Assembly (NCBI RefSeq): GCF_030253575.1
Contig: NC_080561.1
Location: forward strand, 38,053,564-38,117,563
Reading direction: 5' to 3'
Origin: Rhododendron vialii
Taxonomy: Eukaryota; Streptophyta; Magnoliopsida; Ericales; Ericaceae
DNA: 64,000 nt
The position numbers and the translations under genes were made by a program. The notes beneath the pieces are model-generated. The model had not been told where the DNA came from, ran no database searches, and saw only the letters and a program-made list of their open reading frames with translations. Positions 45,145 through 57,090 of this stretch are shown piece by piece; the stretch's first letter is position 1; each line of letters opens with the position of its first letter.

Positions 45145-46741
45145 TTTCAGGTGGAGAGGGCAAGAGAGATTCGTACTTGGAGGAGAAATGGTCAAATGGT
45201 CGTTGAACAGGGATGTTTTTATTGAGGGAAACATGCATGTATAAAGCACTCGGTTTTATTCCTGATAATTAAGGGTGTTCAGACCGGTTTATACGCGTCT
45301 CATTAACTAATTTTTAAGAGACCAATCTCATTGTGCACCAGCGGATGGCTTGATAAAATTGGGGACAAATTTTTCAATGAAGTGACCTCAAAAAAGTTGA
45401 TAGACTAGAAGGTTTCGAACGTAAAATCCAGAACCAACTTTGGGCATACGCGGAGGATGCAATCGCACCGGACTCCTAATTTTTTCCTAGGGAATATGAC
45501 GGCCCAGGACGTGTTTTGATTCAAATAAAACCTAATTATCAAAACACGTCATTGGCCTTCATTTTCCCTTTTTCCTATCTTTGGGAGCCCCTAAAACTTT
45601 ATTCCCTTATATTATGTAATAAAATTTAGAGCCCAATTTAAAATGAAAATCCAAAACGAAAGTCCCAAAAAAATAATGGTATATAAAACTAAATATCTAA
45701 ATTTATGTGACATGCCTATCTATTGTTTTCACTAAATATCCTAGTATTGTTCAATGAACCCCTAGAGGCAAGTGAGACAGGGTTGGTGGATAATGCTTGC
45801 TCAACTACTTAGGGACCGATCCCAAAATAATAATATGAAAAAGAAACTACTACTCATGGGCCGGCCTCAATTTTGTTGATTAATATAAATGAAGTTGCTC
45901 ATACTTTTCCTCCAAGGTAATTTTTTTTAATTGTAATACCATATATATTTATACATATACGAGAATTATATGAAACAAAAAAATAAACCCATATAGAAAT
46001 AACCCATTAATTAATTAAAGAAGAACACTCATAATGTAGAAGAAACAAATGTCTAGCTCTTTTGATACTTTTTATAGGTCGGAAGGGATTATAGAGATTA
46101 GAATGGAAGAGATTAATTGAGACGTACGTAGTGAGAAAAAACTAATGGTGAATTTAATATTTTAGTTAGAGATATGAATTGCGTAGATCGTTACAATCAT
46201 GTTTCGACAAGAAGTCGACAACGGGGACATCCAAAAAAGGCTAGAAAGATATGAAAAGCTAACCCACGAGGATGCTATAACCATTTTTAAGTTTTTGTTA
46301 AGGAGTAAAATGCGATTGATGTGATAATGCACCATTTTTTTCTCTTCTAGCTCACTCCTCATGGGTATCCTAATCTATTCATTTTGTGGAATTCACACAA
46401 ACAGTTTGACTACCCAAATATGCAACCAAAAGGATGCTACGGGGCGCCCCGCGCCGGTAGCAGTAGTGACCCAAATGATCGAAAAGACTAAGATGTGACA
46501 TCTTAGAAGCGTACATGAGTGATCAATTGAGCTAATCTCTTCAATTTATTATCCATTCATCAATTGCTCAAACTCATTTAAAAATATAAGCAACATCTCT
46601 TAACTCAAATCAGTTTGTTTAGGCAGGTTTTTAAATTAAACTTCGGTTCGCGTGGACCATTTATGTTATGTCAACAGTTTCTTTCACGTCTACGATTTCG
46701 TCAGCACCATGTTTTTATTTTTTCTACTATATAGTAGAGTA

Positions 46742-46744
<3 letters not shown>

Positions 46745-46831
<87 letters not shown>
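46745..46831. repeat. Compound (CT)n(AT)n microsatellite
   Basis: A CT run (46745-46775) passes directly into a long AT run (46777-46831). Confidence 0.95.
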
Positions 46832-46834
<3 letters not shown>

Positions 46835-46952
46835 CCTGGTCTTGATTTATGAGCATCTAGTTAATTTGGGAGAGAAAAGGACAGTGAAAAGCCACAAGAA
46901 AATATACCATATTAAGGCTAAGTTTGAACATACTTCTCCAAAGGCTTTTTAG

Positions 46953-47068
46953 ACTTTTTGAAGAAGCAAAAAGTCTTACTCCATCTCTGTTACGTTTAGG
47001 CTAAATGCAAACTTTTTGAAGAAGCAAAAAGTCTTACTCCATCTCTGTTACGTTTAGGCTAAATGCAA
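46953..47068. repeat. Tandem duplication, period 58 bp
   Basis: ACTTTTTGAAGAAGCAAAAA at 46953 is repeated at 47011. Both copies continue through GTCTTACTCCATCTCTGTTA and GGCTAAATGCAAA with essentially no change. Confidence 0.92.
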
Positions 47069-47247
47069 AGTAACCGCATTTTAATTTAATTCTTTGAGGA
47101 AGCAACGGTATATTTTCAAGTGGATTTTAATCACAGCAAGCAAGAGACTCGCGCCGCAGGATTCATAGGTTTGACTCTCGTTGCAAACGAAGTTTAATCT
47201 TTGGGGCCTTTGTAAATTTACCTGGTTGTTAACTCCACAACACTGAG

Positions 47248-47492
47248 GCTCCGTTTGGTTGGGCGTAAAATGTTTTACCTATTTTTCGGTGTTTGGTTGT
47301 GTAAAAAATTAAGAAATATTTTCCATCAATTGGATGAAAATGACTTACTCTTAAATCTTCCGTAAGTTATTTTCATAAATGAATCCGCTGCCTTCTACTG
47401 CATTTCTCATTGCTCAGTTTCCTCAATTGTCAATCCTGACCCACGCGACCCACATTTAATTCCAATATTCTCAGATCTCTCTATCGTTTAAT

Positions 47493-47549
<57 letters not shown>

Positions 47550-47687
47550 TTTTGTTGATTTTTGAAAATATTTTCAAGTGCCAACCAAATATCGAAAAAT
47601 AAAAGTTTGAAGTTTATTTTCTGAAAAAATATTTTACATGGAAAATATTTTACATCGTAAAACATTTTACATCGAAACAAACGGAGT
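47248..47687. mobile_element. MITE, second copy of family M2, with internal (CT)n
   Basis: It starts GCTCCGTTTGGTTGG and ends CGAAACAAACGGAGT, flanked by CTGAG on both sides (47243-47247, 47688-47692). The internal order matches 15840-16247, but the CT run has expanded (47495-47545). Confidence 0.78.
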
Positions 47688-47779
47688 CTGAGATTGATTA
47701 GTCGACAGCCTGAACACGCAGGTGTAAAAAGGACACACAGGTGTAAAAAAAAATTGTGACGTAAATTAATTTGTTGTTT

Positions 47780-48340
47780 ACTGTGGTGGCCTCGGTTGTT
47801 GTGTCGGTAACGGTCCGAGGCGTATCGAATCTATGCCTTGTGAGTTTCGGTACGTGATAACGGATTTGACCGTGTGCTCGGTATAGCGCTCGGTGCATTG
47901 CTTCAAAGCGTGCTTCGGCTTAAAGGCCTTGGGAGTGCTCCGGGTGTGGTGGTTATATCAGCTTGGTCCCCCTTTTACCACGTGTCAACAGCAATCATTT
48001 GGATCAGGACGTGCTCCGTGGCCGTTCTCCTCTCGCGTCATGTATGACGTCACCCGAGGCGGTTACCCGAACGTACGCTCCACGCATTGGCTTGAAGGCA
48101 AAGGAACCCTAGATCTATAAATATGAAAGGATGCTCATTGCGAGAGGTATGCTTTTTGGCCCTAGCTCTAGACCTAATTTCCACCCCTGAGATCTGATTT
48201 GATCGTCGAAGGGTCACTGGGCTATCTCAGCCCTAGTGACTTGTTGCAGGTCGCGTCGCAGGAGCAGCGGAGCTGAGGAAGAAGGACCCCAGCCGGGATC
48301 TTGGCCTAGGTCCCATAAAATCCGAACCCCCACATTTACT
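47780..48340 (+). mobile_element. LTR-like fragment
   Basis: GC-rich DNA with a TATA-like CTATAAATATG (48114-48124), GATTTGATCGTCGAAGGGTC (48195-48214) and TTGTTGCAGG (48241-48250). This is the same ordered set of motifs as at 35061-35216. The ends are not resolved, and no gag/pol is adjacent. Confidence 0.55.
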
Positions 48341-48455
48341 ATATATACACTTAAACATCAATCTGGCCCTATCACACACTTTGTATCCGTATGAAACAAT
48401 TCAAAGGTACCGATATTTTCCAGAATAAACTTTCCCGAACCACAACATAGACATG

Positions 48456-48753
48456 AGTAGTGCTACAGGTACCGACGGGGTCGGTACCGAAATCGTAGGG
48501 ACGGCCGCGTCGGGCCGTCTCCGGCCACCGAACGGCCGATCCGACGAATATACATATATACACGAAAAAAGAGTGCTCGGATCAAGCACCTTACACACCT
48601 CGGATGCCGTTGATTCCCGCATAAGCCCCCTCGTTTTTTTTTATTTAGAATTTTTGGACGGCTCGGATCGGCCGTTCGGTGGCCGGAGACGGCCCGGCGC
48701 AGCCGTCCCTACGATTTCGGTACCGACCCCGTCGGTACCAATATCATTTCTAC
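48456..48753. mobile_element. GC-rich foldback MITE with 9-bp target-site duplication (MULE type)
   Basis: Long inverted arms of about 90 bp: GGTACCGACGGGGTCGGTAC, CGAAATCGTAGGGACGGC and CGGCCACCGAACGGCCGATC on the left, mirrored on the right. ATAGACATG flanks it exactly on both sides (48447-48455, 48754-48762). The short middle is AT-richer. It is non-coding. Confidence 0.88.
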
Positions 48754-48762
48754 ATAGACATG

Positions 48763-49654
48763 CTCATAAACGGGTTAAGCTTCTGGATCCAGATCCTAAT
48801 CCACCATATATATCCCTCCTACTTTTTTACCGTCTTCCAGACCCGCAACTCGGATCCGAACCAGCACGTCAGCCTCATGAGAACAATTTTACTGTAGAAA
48901 ATCATTTTAACGGGCATTGATGCATGGGTCATTCGGGATTTTAGTTTACAAAATGATAGTGATGAATATGATCGATTTGAACTTAAACCATGTACTTTAA
49001 ATGATTTGTTCATGTGCCTATTGATATCCGATCGGATTCATTTTGTTGGTAGAAATTAAACTTTTTTCGCGACACCTTACAAGATGAACGATTTGAATCA
49101 TCATATAAGGATGCGCCACCATCAATTGATTTAGAAACTGACCACCACAAACTATACTTCATTCGTTGGCAATAGTATTATTTTTTCTGCAAATTGTGTT
49201 ATTTTTAGACTAAGAAAATATAGCATGTTCATGCATAAATTCTTATATTTTCTCACATGTGCCACTTCAAAAAAAACAAATTGAGATATTTAAATTGACT
49301 TAAAGAAATCAAAAAGTAATGTATGAAAGCTAGCGTTTTTAAATTCTAGGAAGTAGGAAGGGCATAAATTAAAGGACGAATGGGATTAATAAATTAGATA
49401 AATTCTCTCAATGAATGTGACCATTTTTTTCTTGAACGACAAAAAAATTTAATTAATTTTGAAATTATAACAAGACTGATAGGAGCAAAAACACAACATC
49501 ATATGACCATTTTTTTTTATCTCTTGCGCGGGCCATCAGGGCCAACAAATCTAGTACCATTATCAAACACAGCCCTAAGGTACTATCACATACTCACATA
49601 GTATTCCGATTCCTAGCTTGTACGATATCACATTCACATGAATTCACGACCTAA
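48763..49654. other. Intergenic, no gene recognised
   Basis: AT-rich sequence with short accidental frames only. Confidence 0.55.
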
Positions 49655-50012
49655 GAGCAAGTTTATCAGATTAACTAAAAGAGCATTTTAGGTATTTTAC
49701 CTAAGGCAAAACTAAAAATAGGCATTGCACCAGCTTAGGTAAAGAGAAAGCTATTATACCTTTGTGAAAAAGGTTAGCTAAATGTACTTACGTATGTACC
49801 CATTATTTTATTAGTTTTTCCTTTCTCTCTCCTCTTCTTCCCGTCCCATCCTCCCCTCCCCGTATACACACATGAAAAAAAAATTAATATTTTAATAAAG
49901 AATAGGTAAAATAGATTGTATTGGTGTAGTGTTGAAAGAAATGTGAGTAGATAAAATGAAAAACGTGCACTGTTCAGGAGTTTTTTTTAGCAAATAATTG
50001 GTAAACTTGCTC
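49655..50012. mobile_element. Tourist-like MITE, second copy
   Basis: GAGCAAGTTTATCAG and TTGGTAAACTTGCTC ends, flanked by TAA (49652-49654, 50013-50015). The interior (TATTTTAATAAAGAATAGGT, TGGTGTAGTGTTGAAAGAA) matches 39725-40080. Confidence 0.88.
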
Positions 50013-50374
50013 TAAGTATGTGAGCTCCGTCTAAATATGTGGTTTTGTAGGGAGTTAGGTATATAGCATTGAATAGTTAGGGGTGGTAATTTCCACTAAG
50101 CTAAATTTACTAAATGGACCAAATTAATTTTTTTCTGCAAATTTTTAGGCACATCATTCTTCTCATATACATCAACAAAAAGGAAGCGAGGGGACTGATA
50201 TGATAGCTCAAAGCAGCGTCCAGCTGTGCCCATCTTACCGTCCATTTTCGACAATCAATGGTTTGAATTTTAAAATCCAGACCGTCCAAAATACTTTTGG
50301 ATGGTGAGATTGAGGCACTACTGCACACTGCTGTGATATGCTCACAGTAGCCCTCCTGCTTCCCAACAAAAATA

Positions 50375-50610
50375 TTCCCTCCGTCCGAATTTAATAGTTT
50401 CTCGTTCAATTTCAACCGGATAAAAAACGAGTTATATCTTTAAATTGATAATGAATTGTATATCCAATATGGATCTTGTTTCATATATCTCAATTAGTTT
50501 TATAAGACAATATTTTTAAAATTACATAAAATTTTATAAATTACAAGATATAATTGATTGAAAAATGAGACGAACTCTTAAAAAGGACTATTAAATCTGG
50601 ACGGAGGAAG
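50375..50610. mobile_element. Stowaway-like MITE (Tc1/mariner), TA duplication
   Basis: Ends TTCCCTCCGTCCGAATTTAA and TTAAATCTGGACGGAGGAAG are the Stowaway-type CTCCCTCCGTCC termini, flanked by TA (50373-50374, 50611-50612). At 236 bp it has the usual size. Confidence 0.9.
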
Positions 50611-50612
50611 TA

Positions 50613-52384
50613 CCATTTAAAAAATAAATAAATTAACTACTGTAATTAATATGTAGCAAATTAAGAATAAAGTGGAAACTACCCCCTTACTCCATCACGA
50701 GCACTGGCCTGTCTGTCCTTGTTCGTGGTGGGGCAGCGTGCAATGTTGAGTTAGCATGTCACACATGATGCCATGGCGGCACGTCTGATTATGACACTTC
50801 TTAGCAATATTACACTAAATTAAATTGACTAAAAAGAAACATCTAGTCGCATGTCAATTCCAAAGAGGTTGGCCAAGTGATTTTCGATTAGGACTCTGGA
50901 TTTGTACCCTTATAAGATTTTATATTCGATTTTTTTTGTCAATAATTCTTTATCAACTCATCGTTGAAATTCTTATTTCGTTATCCAACTAATCACCAAG
51001 CACAAAATAAGAATTGAAAAATACTAATGAACACCAGATATATGCGAAAAATCTCAAAAACAAATAAAAACCATGAAAATGAATCAAACACTATACGAAT
51101 TGTGACTCCTCACCAATTGACCCGAGACCAATTCGCCGACTCCTCATTTACTATACCAGTGTTTGATTGTTGTCGTCTTGAATCCTCAAGCCTTCCACAA
51201 ACGTTCGGAAATCCACCCAAAAAAAACCAACTCTAAATATATTGAGACAAAGTAATCAAAACCCCTTGGAGTTAGTTTAATGTTTCAAAGTTCCAACATG
51301 GGTATTTATTTGTGTTTTTACTGCTATTCCTATTGCCCTAGCCGCCGACAGAATACTACTCTACTATTTATAATAGTTATAATATGTGCACAAACCAATC
51401 GATCACCAGATTGATCGGTCGATCAATCTGTTCACTCCCAGCTTTAGTCTCTTTTTAGTCGGATTGTTTCCATAGATAGCAGATTGATAACCCGATCAAT
51501 CCGTTCCAATTGAGCTCCCTCCAACTGATTAAACAGGTTGGAAGTTGTACTGCCTTTGGTCCTTCGATTCACTCATTCTCAATTACAAATAAAGATTCCT
51601 TCCACTCTAATCCTATACAGACTCGCTACGCTTAGAAAAAGTAAAAAAAAATTACAACTCGATAAAGAATGGGATACAAAGGAAGATGCGTTTTGTCGAT
51701 GCAATTGCCAACCAAAGAATAGCACCACATTTTGGGGATAACAATCCACCACATGTAAGCATAGGAAAAGGCTTTGGAAAGAACTGTAAAAGATTAGTCT
51801 GATATGCGCGCACAAGACAGAGGCATGTAAGTAGATCCCACTTACTTTGATTTCTCAAAAGGAACATTTGATACTTTGCAATCAAATTTTCAAATTTTGC
51901 CTATTTTGCAGACACACAATAAATCTATAAATTCCCCCAACTTACTTGAAAGGCATCCATTCTCTTCCTTTCAAGCATAGATAGTATTACGAATGAGACT
52001 ACGATGCATTATTTTTAATTATATAATAGGTCTTTAGAATCAATTATAAAGCAAACTTAGATTTACATTTCGATATCGAATTTAGAAGTAAACCCTTTAT
52101 ATAGTTAGTACTCCGTATTTCTTAGATTAGTAAATACAAAAAATATTTTGCATGTAAATCTGATTTTGATCTAACCAAAAATTATGATTTCTCCTTTGTG
52201 CGCAAACGCTGGCCAGGGATACTCTAAGTTCAAAAACAAAAAAAACAAATGAACAAAAAAAACAAGTCGCATGCCTTTTGCTTATGCAAGTCTTTGTATC
52301 CGTCACCGTCCAAATGATGATTGGTTCGCACTGTGTTGATCTGATCTAATCCCATTTGATTTTAACCGCGACAGTGACCAAGTG
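50613..52384. other. Intergenic, no gene recognised
   Basis: AT-rich. Around 51395-51505 the phrase GATTGATC recurs (CAGATTGATCGGTCGATCAATCTG is a palindrome at about 51409-51432). No coding region is supported. Confidence 0.5.
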
Positions 52385-52615
52385 AGAAATTTTTCAGTGC
52401 CAAGTGGGTACCACGTGGTGCCCGTTCGATACATTCGGGCTATCCATTTTGGTTTTGGATGACTTGGATTTGGAGAGAGACAAATGAGACAGAAAGAGAA
52501 GAGAGAGAGTGGGGGTGAGAGGAGAAAGAGTGTTTCAATCTGATCCATCCAATACATTTTTAGACAGCTCAGATGTGCCCGCTCAGACACCAAAATGTGA
52601 CACATATATACTTAT
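52385..52615. mobile_element. MITE, GAAATTTTTCAGTGC family (M4), left end and core
   Basis: GAGAAATTTTTCAGTGCCAA with GTGGGTACCACGTGGTGCCC, a GA-rich middle and ATCTGATCCATCCAATACAT (52538 onward) follow the order of 17261-17503. The right end is degraded. Confidence 0.6.
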
Positions 52616-52754
52616 CCCAACGGATAAATATCCATGGGGACCGATTATTCCATCATCACTTGGATTAGGTTTGGAAGAGAAGGCTTCTCATGTGGACATA
52701 TATATATATATATATTGAAGTGTGAGTCAGATATTGATGGTCTGATCGTGTGGC

Positions 52755-52912
52755 TGTTTTGAGGTCGGTTTTCTGTGGATTTTTTATTTTTCAGTTGGCG
52801 TCTTGCCTTCCTTTAGGTTTCGGGCGGTTTTTATCGATGTACCATTAATCCTTTTAATCTTTGTAATCATTTATAAAGATTAATAAATTCTTTTTGCTTA
52901 GAAAAAAAACTT
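52755..52912 (+). mobile_element. LINE 3'-end fragment
   Basis: GTTGGCGTCTTGCCTTCCTTTAGG, TCCTTTTAATCTTTGTAATC and AAAGATTAATAAATTC end in an A run. The same sequence recurs at 60370-60495, so both come from one LINE family's 3' UTR. Confidence 0.65.
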
Positions 52913-54142
52913 AGAGATTGATTGAAAATTAAAGATTTCTTTAGTGAGTTATAGATTTTGAACTGTGAAATATTGATACTCCGAAACTGTGAAAGCATCG
53001 AGAGTATAATCAGATTGTTGGCTTTATATAGGGGTCAACATCCACCCTGTACTTGAGACGCCCTTTGTTGGCGCAGGGCAAGCAAATGGAGGACTAACTG
53101 CCTACACCCATAGGTGCAGTATGGGCAGCATTATGGAGTGCCTCACATCCGCCTGCCACTCAGTGCAGGGCTTTGTTTCGACTGATTTGCTTGTATGAAG
53201 TATGGAGCACCTTATGCGTTTCCCTCTCTTCTTTTTACTAATAACTCAACCAGTACTCAATGGTGATTTATGTTCTGGCGCCTTTCAAGTTCTAAACAAT
53301 ATGACAAATTAATATGTGAGTTTGGGATCAGCGCGCAGGACTTGATGCTCTTGCTTCCAACTTCGAAAAATCCAATCGTAACGGTCGATCGAACTTGATC
53401 TTTCAATTGATTTATTATCGAATGCGCGATAGCGTTTGTAGTTGCCTATATCTAGCTACTTGCACTACAAATGGATTATTCTTGCTCCAGTTTACTAATT
53501 CGACATTTATTAGTATACATTTCTCCAGTAACAACTATGGATCGATGCTGATGAGAGCTTCCAACTGCTCAAAAGATAGAGGCCTCTTATGTTATAAGAT
53601 GCATGCAGATAGAGCTAGGCATATCAAATATCTTCCATTAATTAATAGTTTTAAAATTGGCCAAACCATATTAATTTGTTACAATATATATATACTAGCT
53701 GGCTGGCTAGTACGTTTAACGTCAAAGTAATAATTAATCATATACTTCCACACAAAAATATTCTATCTCAATTGTCGGTATGGCATATAAAACACATGCT
53801 TAACATTAATTAATATCAATAAAGTTGTGTGTAAAACATATATAAATTATGTAGCTATACTGAAATATGGATTAGTATAACAAAAAGTCTACAAACACAA
53901 TGCCGGACCGAAATGCGTCTAGAGACGTTCGATGAATGTAGACTCATGTGCATCGATGATCAACTCTGAATGAACTCAGTCGTGTTCGGGGTTTTATCTT
54001 AAAATTGTGTTGGTAGTATTACTCTTAGTATAATAAGTATATATTCATAAACGTAATATGTGTACATGTATGGTATGGGGAGGGTTCCATGCATGGACAA
54101 AAGATTTAACACAAGCTTTTACACACAATCCCAGGCATAAAA

Positions 54143-54221
54143 ATGGAGGGCTGACATTAGAACACATAAAAGGGCTCTCTCTCTCTCTCTCTCATGGAGG
54201 GCTGACATTAGAACACATAAA

Positions 54222-54258
<37 letters not shown>
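54143..54258. repeat. Duplicated 51-bp unit ending in (CT)n
   Basis: ATGGAGGGCTGACATTAGAA begins at 54143 and at 54194. Each copy ends in AAGGGCTCTCTCT; the second CT run is longer (to about 54258). Confidence 0.9.
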
Positions 54259-54263
<5 letters not shown>

Positions 54264-56432
54264 GACTATCCCCTCCCCACTCCAGCGACCCCATCTCCGG
54301 CTGCCCTCATCCCTAATGACCCCATTTGATCTAGCGAAAAAATATTGTGCTTCGTTGCCATCAGGGGAAAAAACCAAGAAAATAAGACACGTTATATATT
54401 ATTTATATCTCCCCTGAGATTGACAAATGATTAAATTAACATTAGTGCAAAATAAATTATCCTATAGGCGACAAGATACAGATAAACATTTCTTCAAGAA
54501 CCTTTTTTTTTTTTATCTTTATGATATTGAAATTTTCTCTGTCTTTCAAAAAAAAATTTGCTTGAAGAATCACACAAACAAATCCTATAGGCTATTTGTG
54601 TATATATTCAAACAGCTGATCCAACTGTTTCGTTATATATACATGCAAATGCTTGGGTATGAAATGTATTAAAGTGACAATATGGTATAATTTATATATC
54701 TATTTGATATATTTTTTTATTCAAATTGATCTAACTCTCTTCATACATGCAGATGCTTTGGTATGAATTTAATTTATTTATTGTGTGAAAAGAGGGTGAC
54801 GGATGAAATGGTCACCAAATATTATGAGTCAAATTGTGGCCGGCTCCTTAATTACGTTATTAGGAAGGGAATATATGCATCCCTCCAAAACACTTTCATA
54901 ATCCAAAATTCAAAATTGACCTCCAAAATCCCTCCCAAACACCGACTTAATTATAAGTTTCGTTACGCAGATTTTTATCTGCCAATACTAGCTAGCCACA
55001 TGATTTTGTCATATGCGCATTTTCGGGATCGGAAGAAATATATGACAACTGTTACGACGAATATGAAAATTAATGAAATTAATTAGATCATTAAACTAGA
55101 ATCTTTTGCGGGATTCATGAGGTTGATCCAACCGGACACTGCAGTCTGAAACGCGAACCGGGCAGGGAGCCTAGTGCCTAAAAAAATTCTTAAAATTAAC
55201 TAATACTAATATTGCTACGCTATATACAGTACCTGGAAGAGAAGGAGTTGCTGACCGTCTAAGGATACATTAGTGTTATTGATGTTGTTAGTTGGAACTT
55301 TGTTTTTGATATAGGTAATTTAAATTGAACCTGTTATATTAATATGAGATAAACTTATCCACGGAGGTTGTTCACGGAGCAGCTCAATTAATGGCTGAGA
55401 TTCGTTTTCAATTTTATCCGGTCACAATTAATTGTTACCAGGCATAATTGATTTTCAATCCGGACAGTCCAAAAATACTTTGGACATGCGCAATTGACCT
55501 CCGTAAAGCCTTTACGGAATAGTCCGTAAATAAGATTTTTTGTATTAATTTATGGGAGTCTAAGCTAACAAGCAAGTGCTTTAGGTACGTACAAGTGTCA
55601 TGACCTCAGAAGCAGGAGTTCTGAGGGCTTGCCTGGTCAATGAAGCCATTCTAATTACTCTATTCATTTGACTTTTAGTAGGTCAACTATAAAATTTGAT
55701 TAAAAATTCCTTGAACTTCAATTTTTTTTTTTTTGTGTGTCCTTTATATTGTGCTTAAGCTTACACCTACCCGGTGATGCATAATGAGGTGTAACACTAT
55801 GTTCTTTCGACAAGAGATTCGGAAATTCTTCCTAAAAAATTGAGTCCATCGTTCGACATAAAGTAGTAGAAAGGTGGGCCAACCCCGATGTGGAATGATG
55901 AATAAACTGTCTAAACGTCAATAAATTATTTGAGGTTCTAGTCATGATTTTCAACGTAAGAGGGTACCATCAAGGGTGGCTGGAGGTGGTCGAGGTAGCA
56001 AAGGAGGCTAACAATGGGAGGTCCAGTTGGCGGAGGAGGTCCGAGAGGATGGTAGTGGACAACGGGTTACAAGGACTAGCGTATGACATGGAGTGAAGGC
56101 ATGGTCGTGGTTGTAGGGTGAGGTGGTGGGGTGTAAAAATGAAAACTTCAAGGGCTAGAGTTGTTATGTTTATGTATGTGTAATTAATTAACGAAGACTT
56201 TCACTTGAAGTTCCAGAAAATAACAAAAACCTTCCTCAAGTTTTCGAAATAACAATCACGTCCCACTGGTTTCATACGTACGTCACATATCGTAGGGCAG
56301 GGCAGTGGGAAATCAAAAGCCTCGAGACAGGTTCCTGGAATTGTTAAGATATAAAATGAAAAAGGAAAACTTCAAGGAACAATACAGTACTAGAACAATT
56401 TTTCCATTTCAGAAAAGATAGATTACATGAAA

Positions 56433-56478
56433 CTGTCCATGAAACAACATAGACGGTTTAGTGTTGTTTCATGGACAG
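56433..56478. repeat. Perfect 17-bp hairpin
   Basis: CTGTCCATGAAACAACA (56433-56449) and its exact reverse complement (56462-56478) enclose a 12-base loop. Composition is mixed, so it is not a low-complexity artefact. Confidence 0.85.
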
Positions 56479-56691
56479 AGCAAGGACAGACCATGACCGT
56501 CGTATCGGCCGAGGACCGAGGCAAACTCATGAGAGAAAAATACACAAAAAAATATAGTTCTATTAATCGTCTATATATATCCAGAAGCAAGACAAAATTA
56601 ATTGAATTTAGAACCAAAATGTTCTATTGAAGATTTTGGATGTCATAGAAATATCCTAGTAGTACGTGTCTAAAACAAGCGTGTAAAGTTA

Positions 56692-57090
56692 ACTTTTTTT
56701 TCAACCAAAGAAAGATTTTATTAATCTTTAAAATATAGCTAGAAAGATTAAACAGATTCCAGACATCGCTAGATCACAAACAAGGATCAAGATCATCTGC
56801 AACCCATATGCCCGCCCATAAGTTCAATTTCTGGGCCCATGAGGCTCTACCGTCAGTTTTTAGGAGCCCATTAAGGTGCTATTTGCCCATAACACGGTAG
56901 GCCGGCTAGATTGCTGAAGCTGCTTTCTAACTTGATGGTTATGATCAAATTCCTAACTGAAATGGTTGCCTTTGGAAACCTTTCAATAGCTAACCGAATG
57001 TTGAAAGGGTAGATAGTCCTTCTGCGTCCCATCCACCGGGATACAACTCCATCGAGAGTCGCTTTGGATTTAGATTAATTTCTCTGCACA
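56692..57090 (-). mobile_element. LINE 3'-region fragment, minus orientation
   Basis: A T run, then AAAGAAAGATTTTATTAATC (on the minus strand the GATTAATAAAATC-poly(A) tail), followed by about 350 bp that resemble a LINE 3' UTR. No intact protein is left. Confidence 0.5.

Larger units (their letters stand above)
45145..47247. other. Intergenic upstream of the first zinc-finger gene
   Basis: It holds a 13 bp hairpin GACGTGTTTTGAT / ATCAAAACACGTC (45508-45520, 45538-45550), microsatellites, and a two-copy 58 bp tandem duplication (46953 and 47011). GGATGCTACGGGGCGCCCCG at about 46433 looks like one end of a transposon. TTTATACATGC around 45233-45243, about 95 bp upstream of the zinc-finger ATG, may be a TATA motif. 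Confidence 0.5.
52913..56691. other. Intergenic, no gene recognised
   Basis: The longest frames (53395-53730, 54763-55086) show no domain or family motif and sit in AT-rich DNA. The region holds CT microsatellites at 54143-54258, the palindromic module at 55458-55488 and a perfect hairpin at 56433-56478. Confidence 0.5.

Noticed and set aside
44644..45249. Start of the first zinc-finger protein at 45249
   Set aside because: The extra 35 residues have no family resemblance; the ATG at 45144 fits the usual length better, though the longer form cannot be excluded.
47130..47190. Another tRNA-derived SINE
   Set aside because: Only a weak B-box-like GGTTTGACTCTCG is visible, with no A box or tail.
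53395..55086. Frames of 111 and 107 codons
   Set aside because: AT-rich, no motif, no conserved start or splice context.
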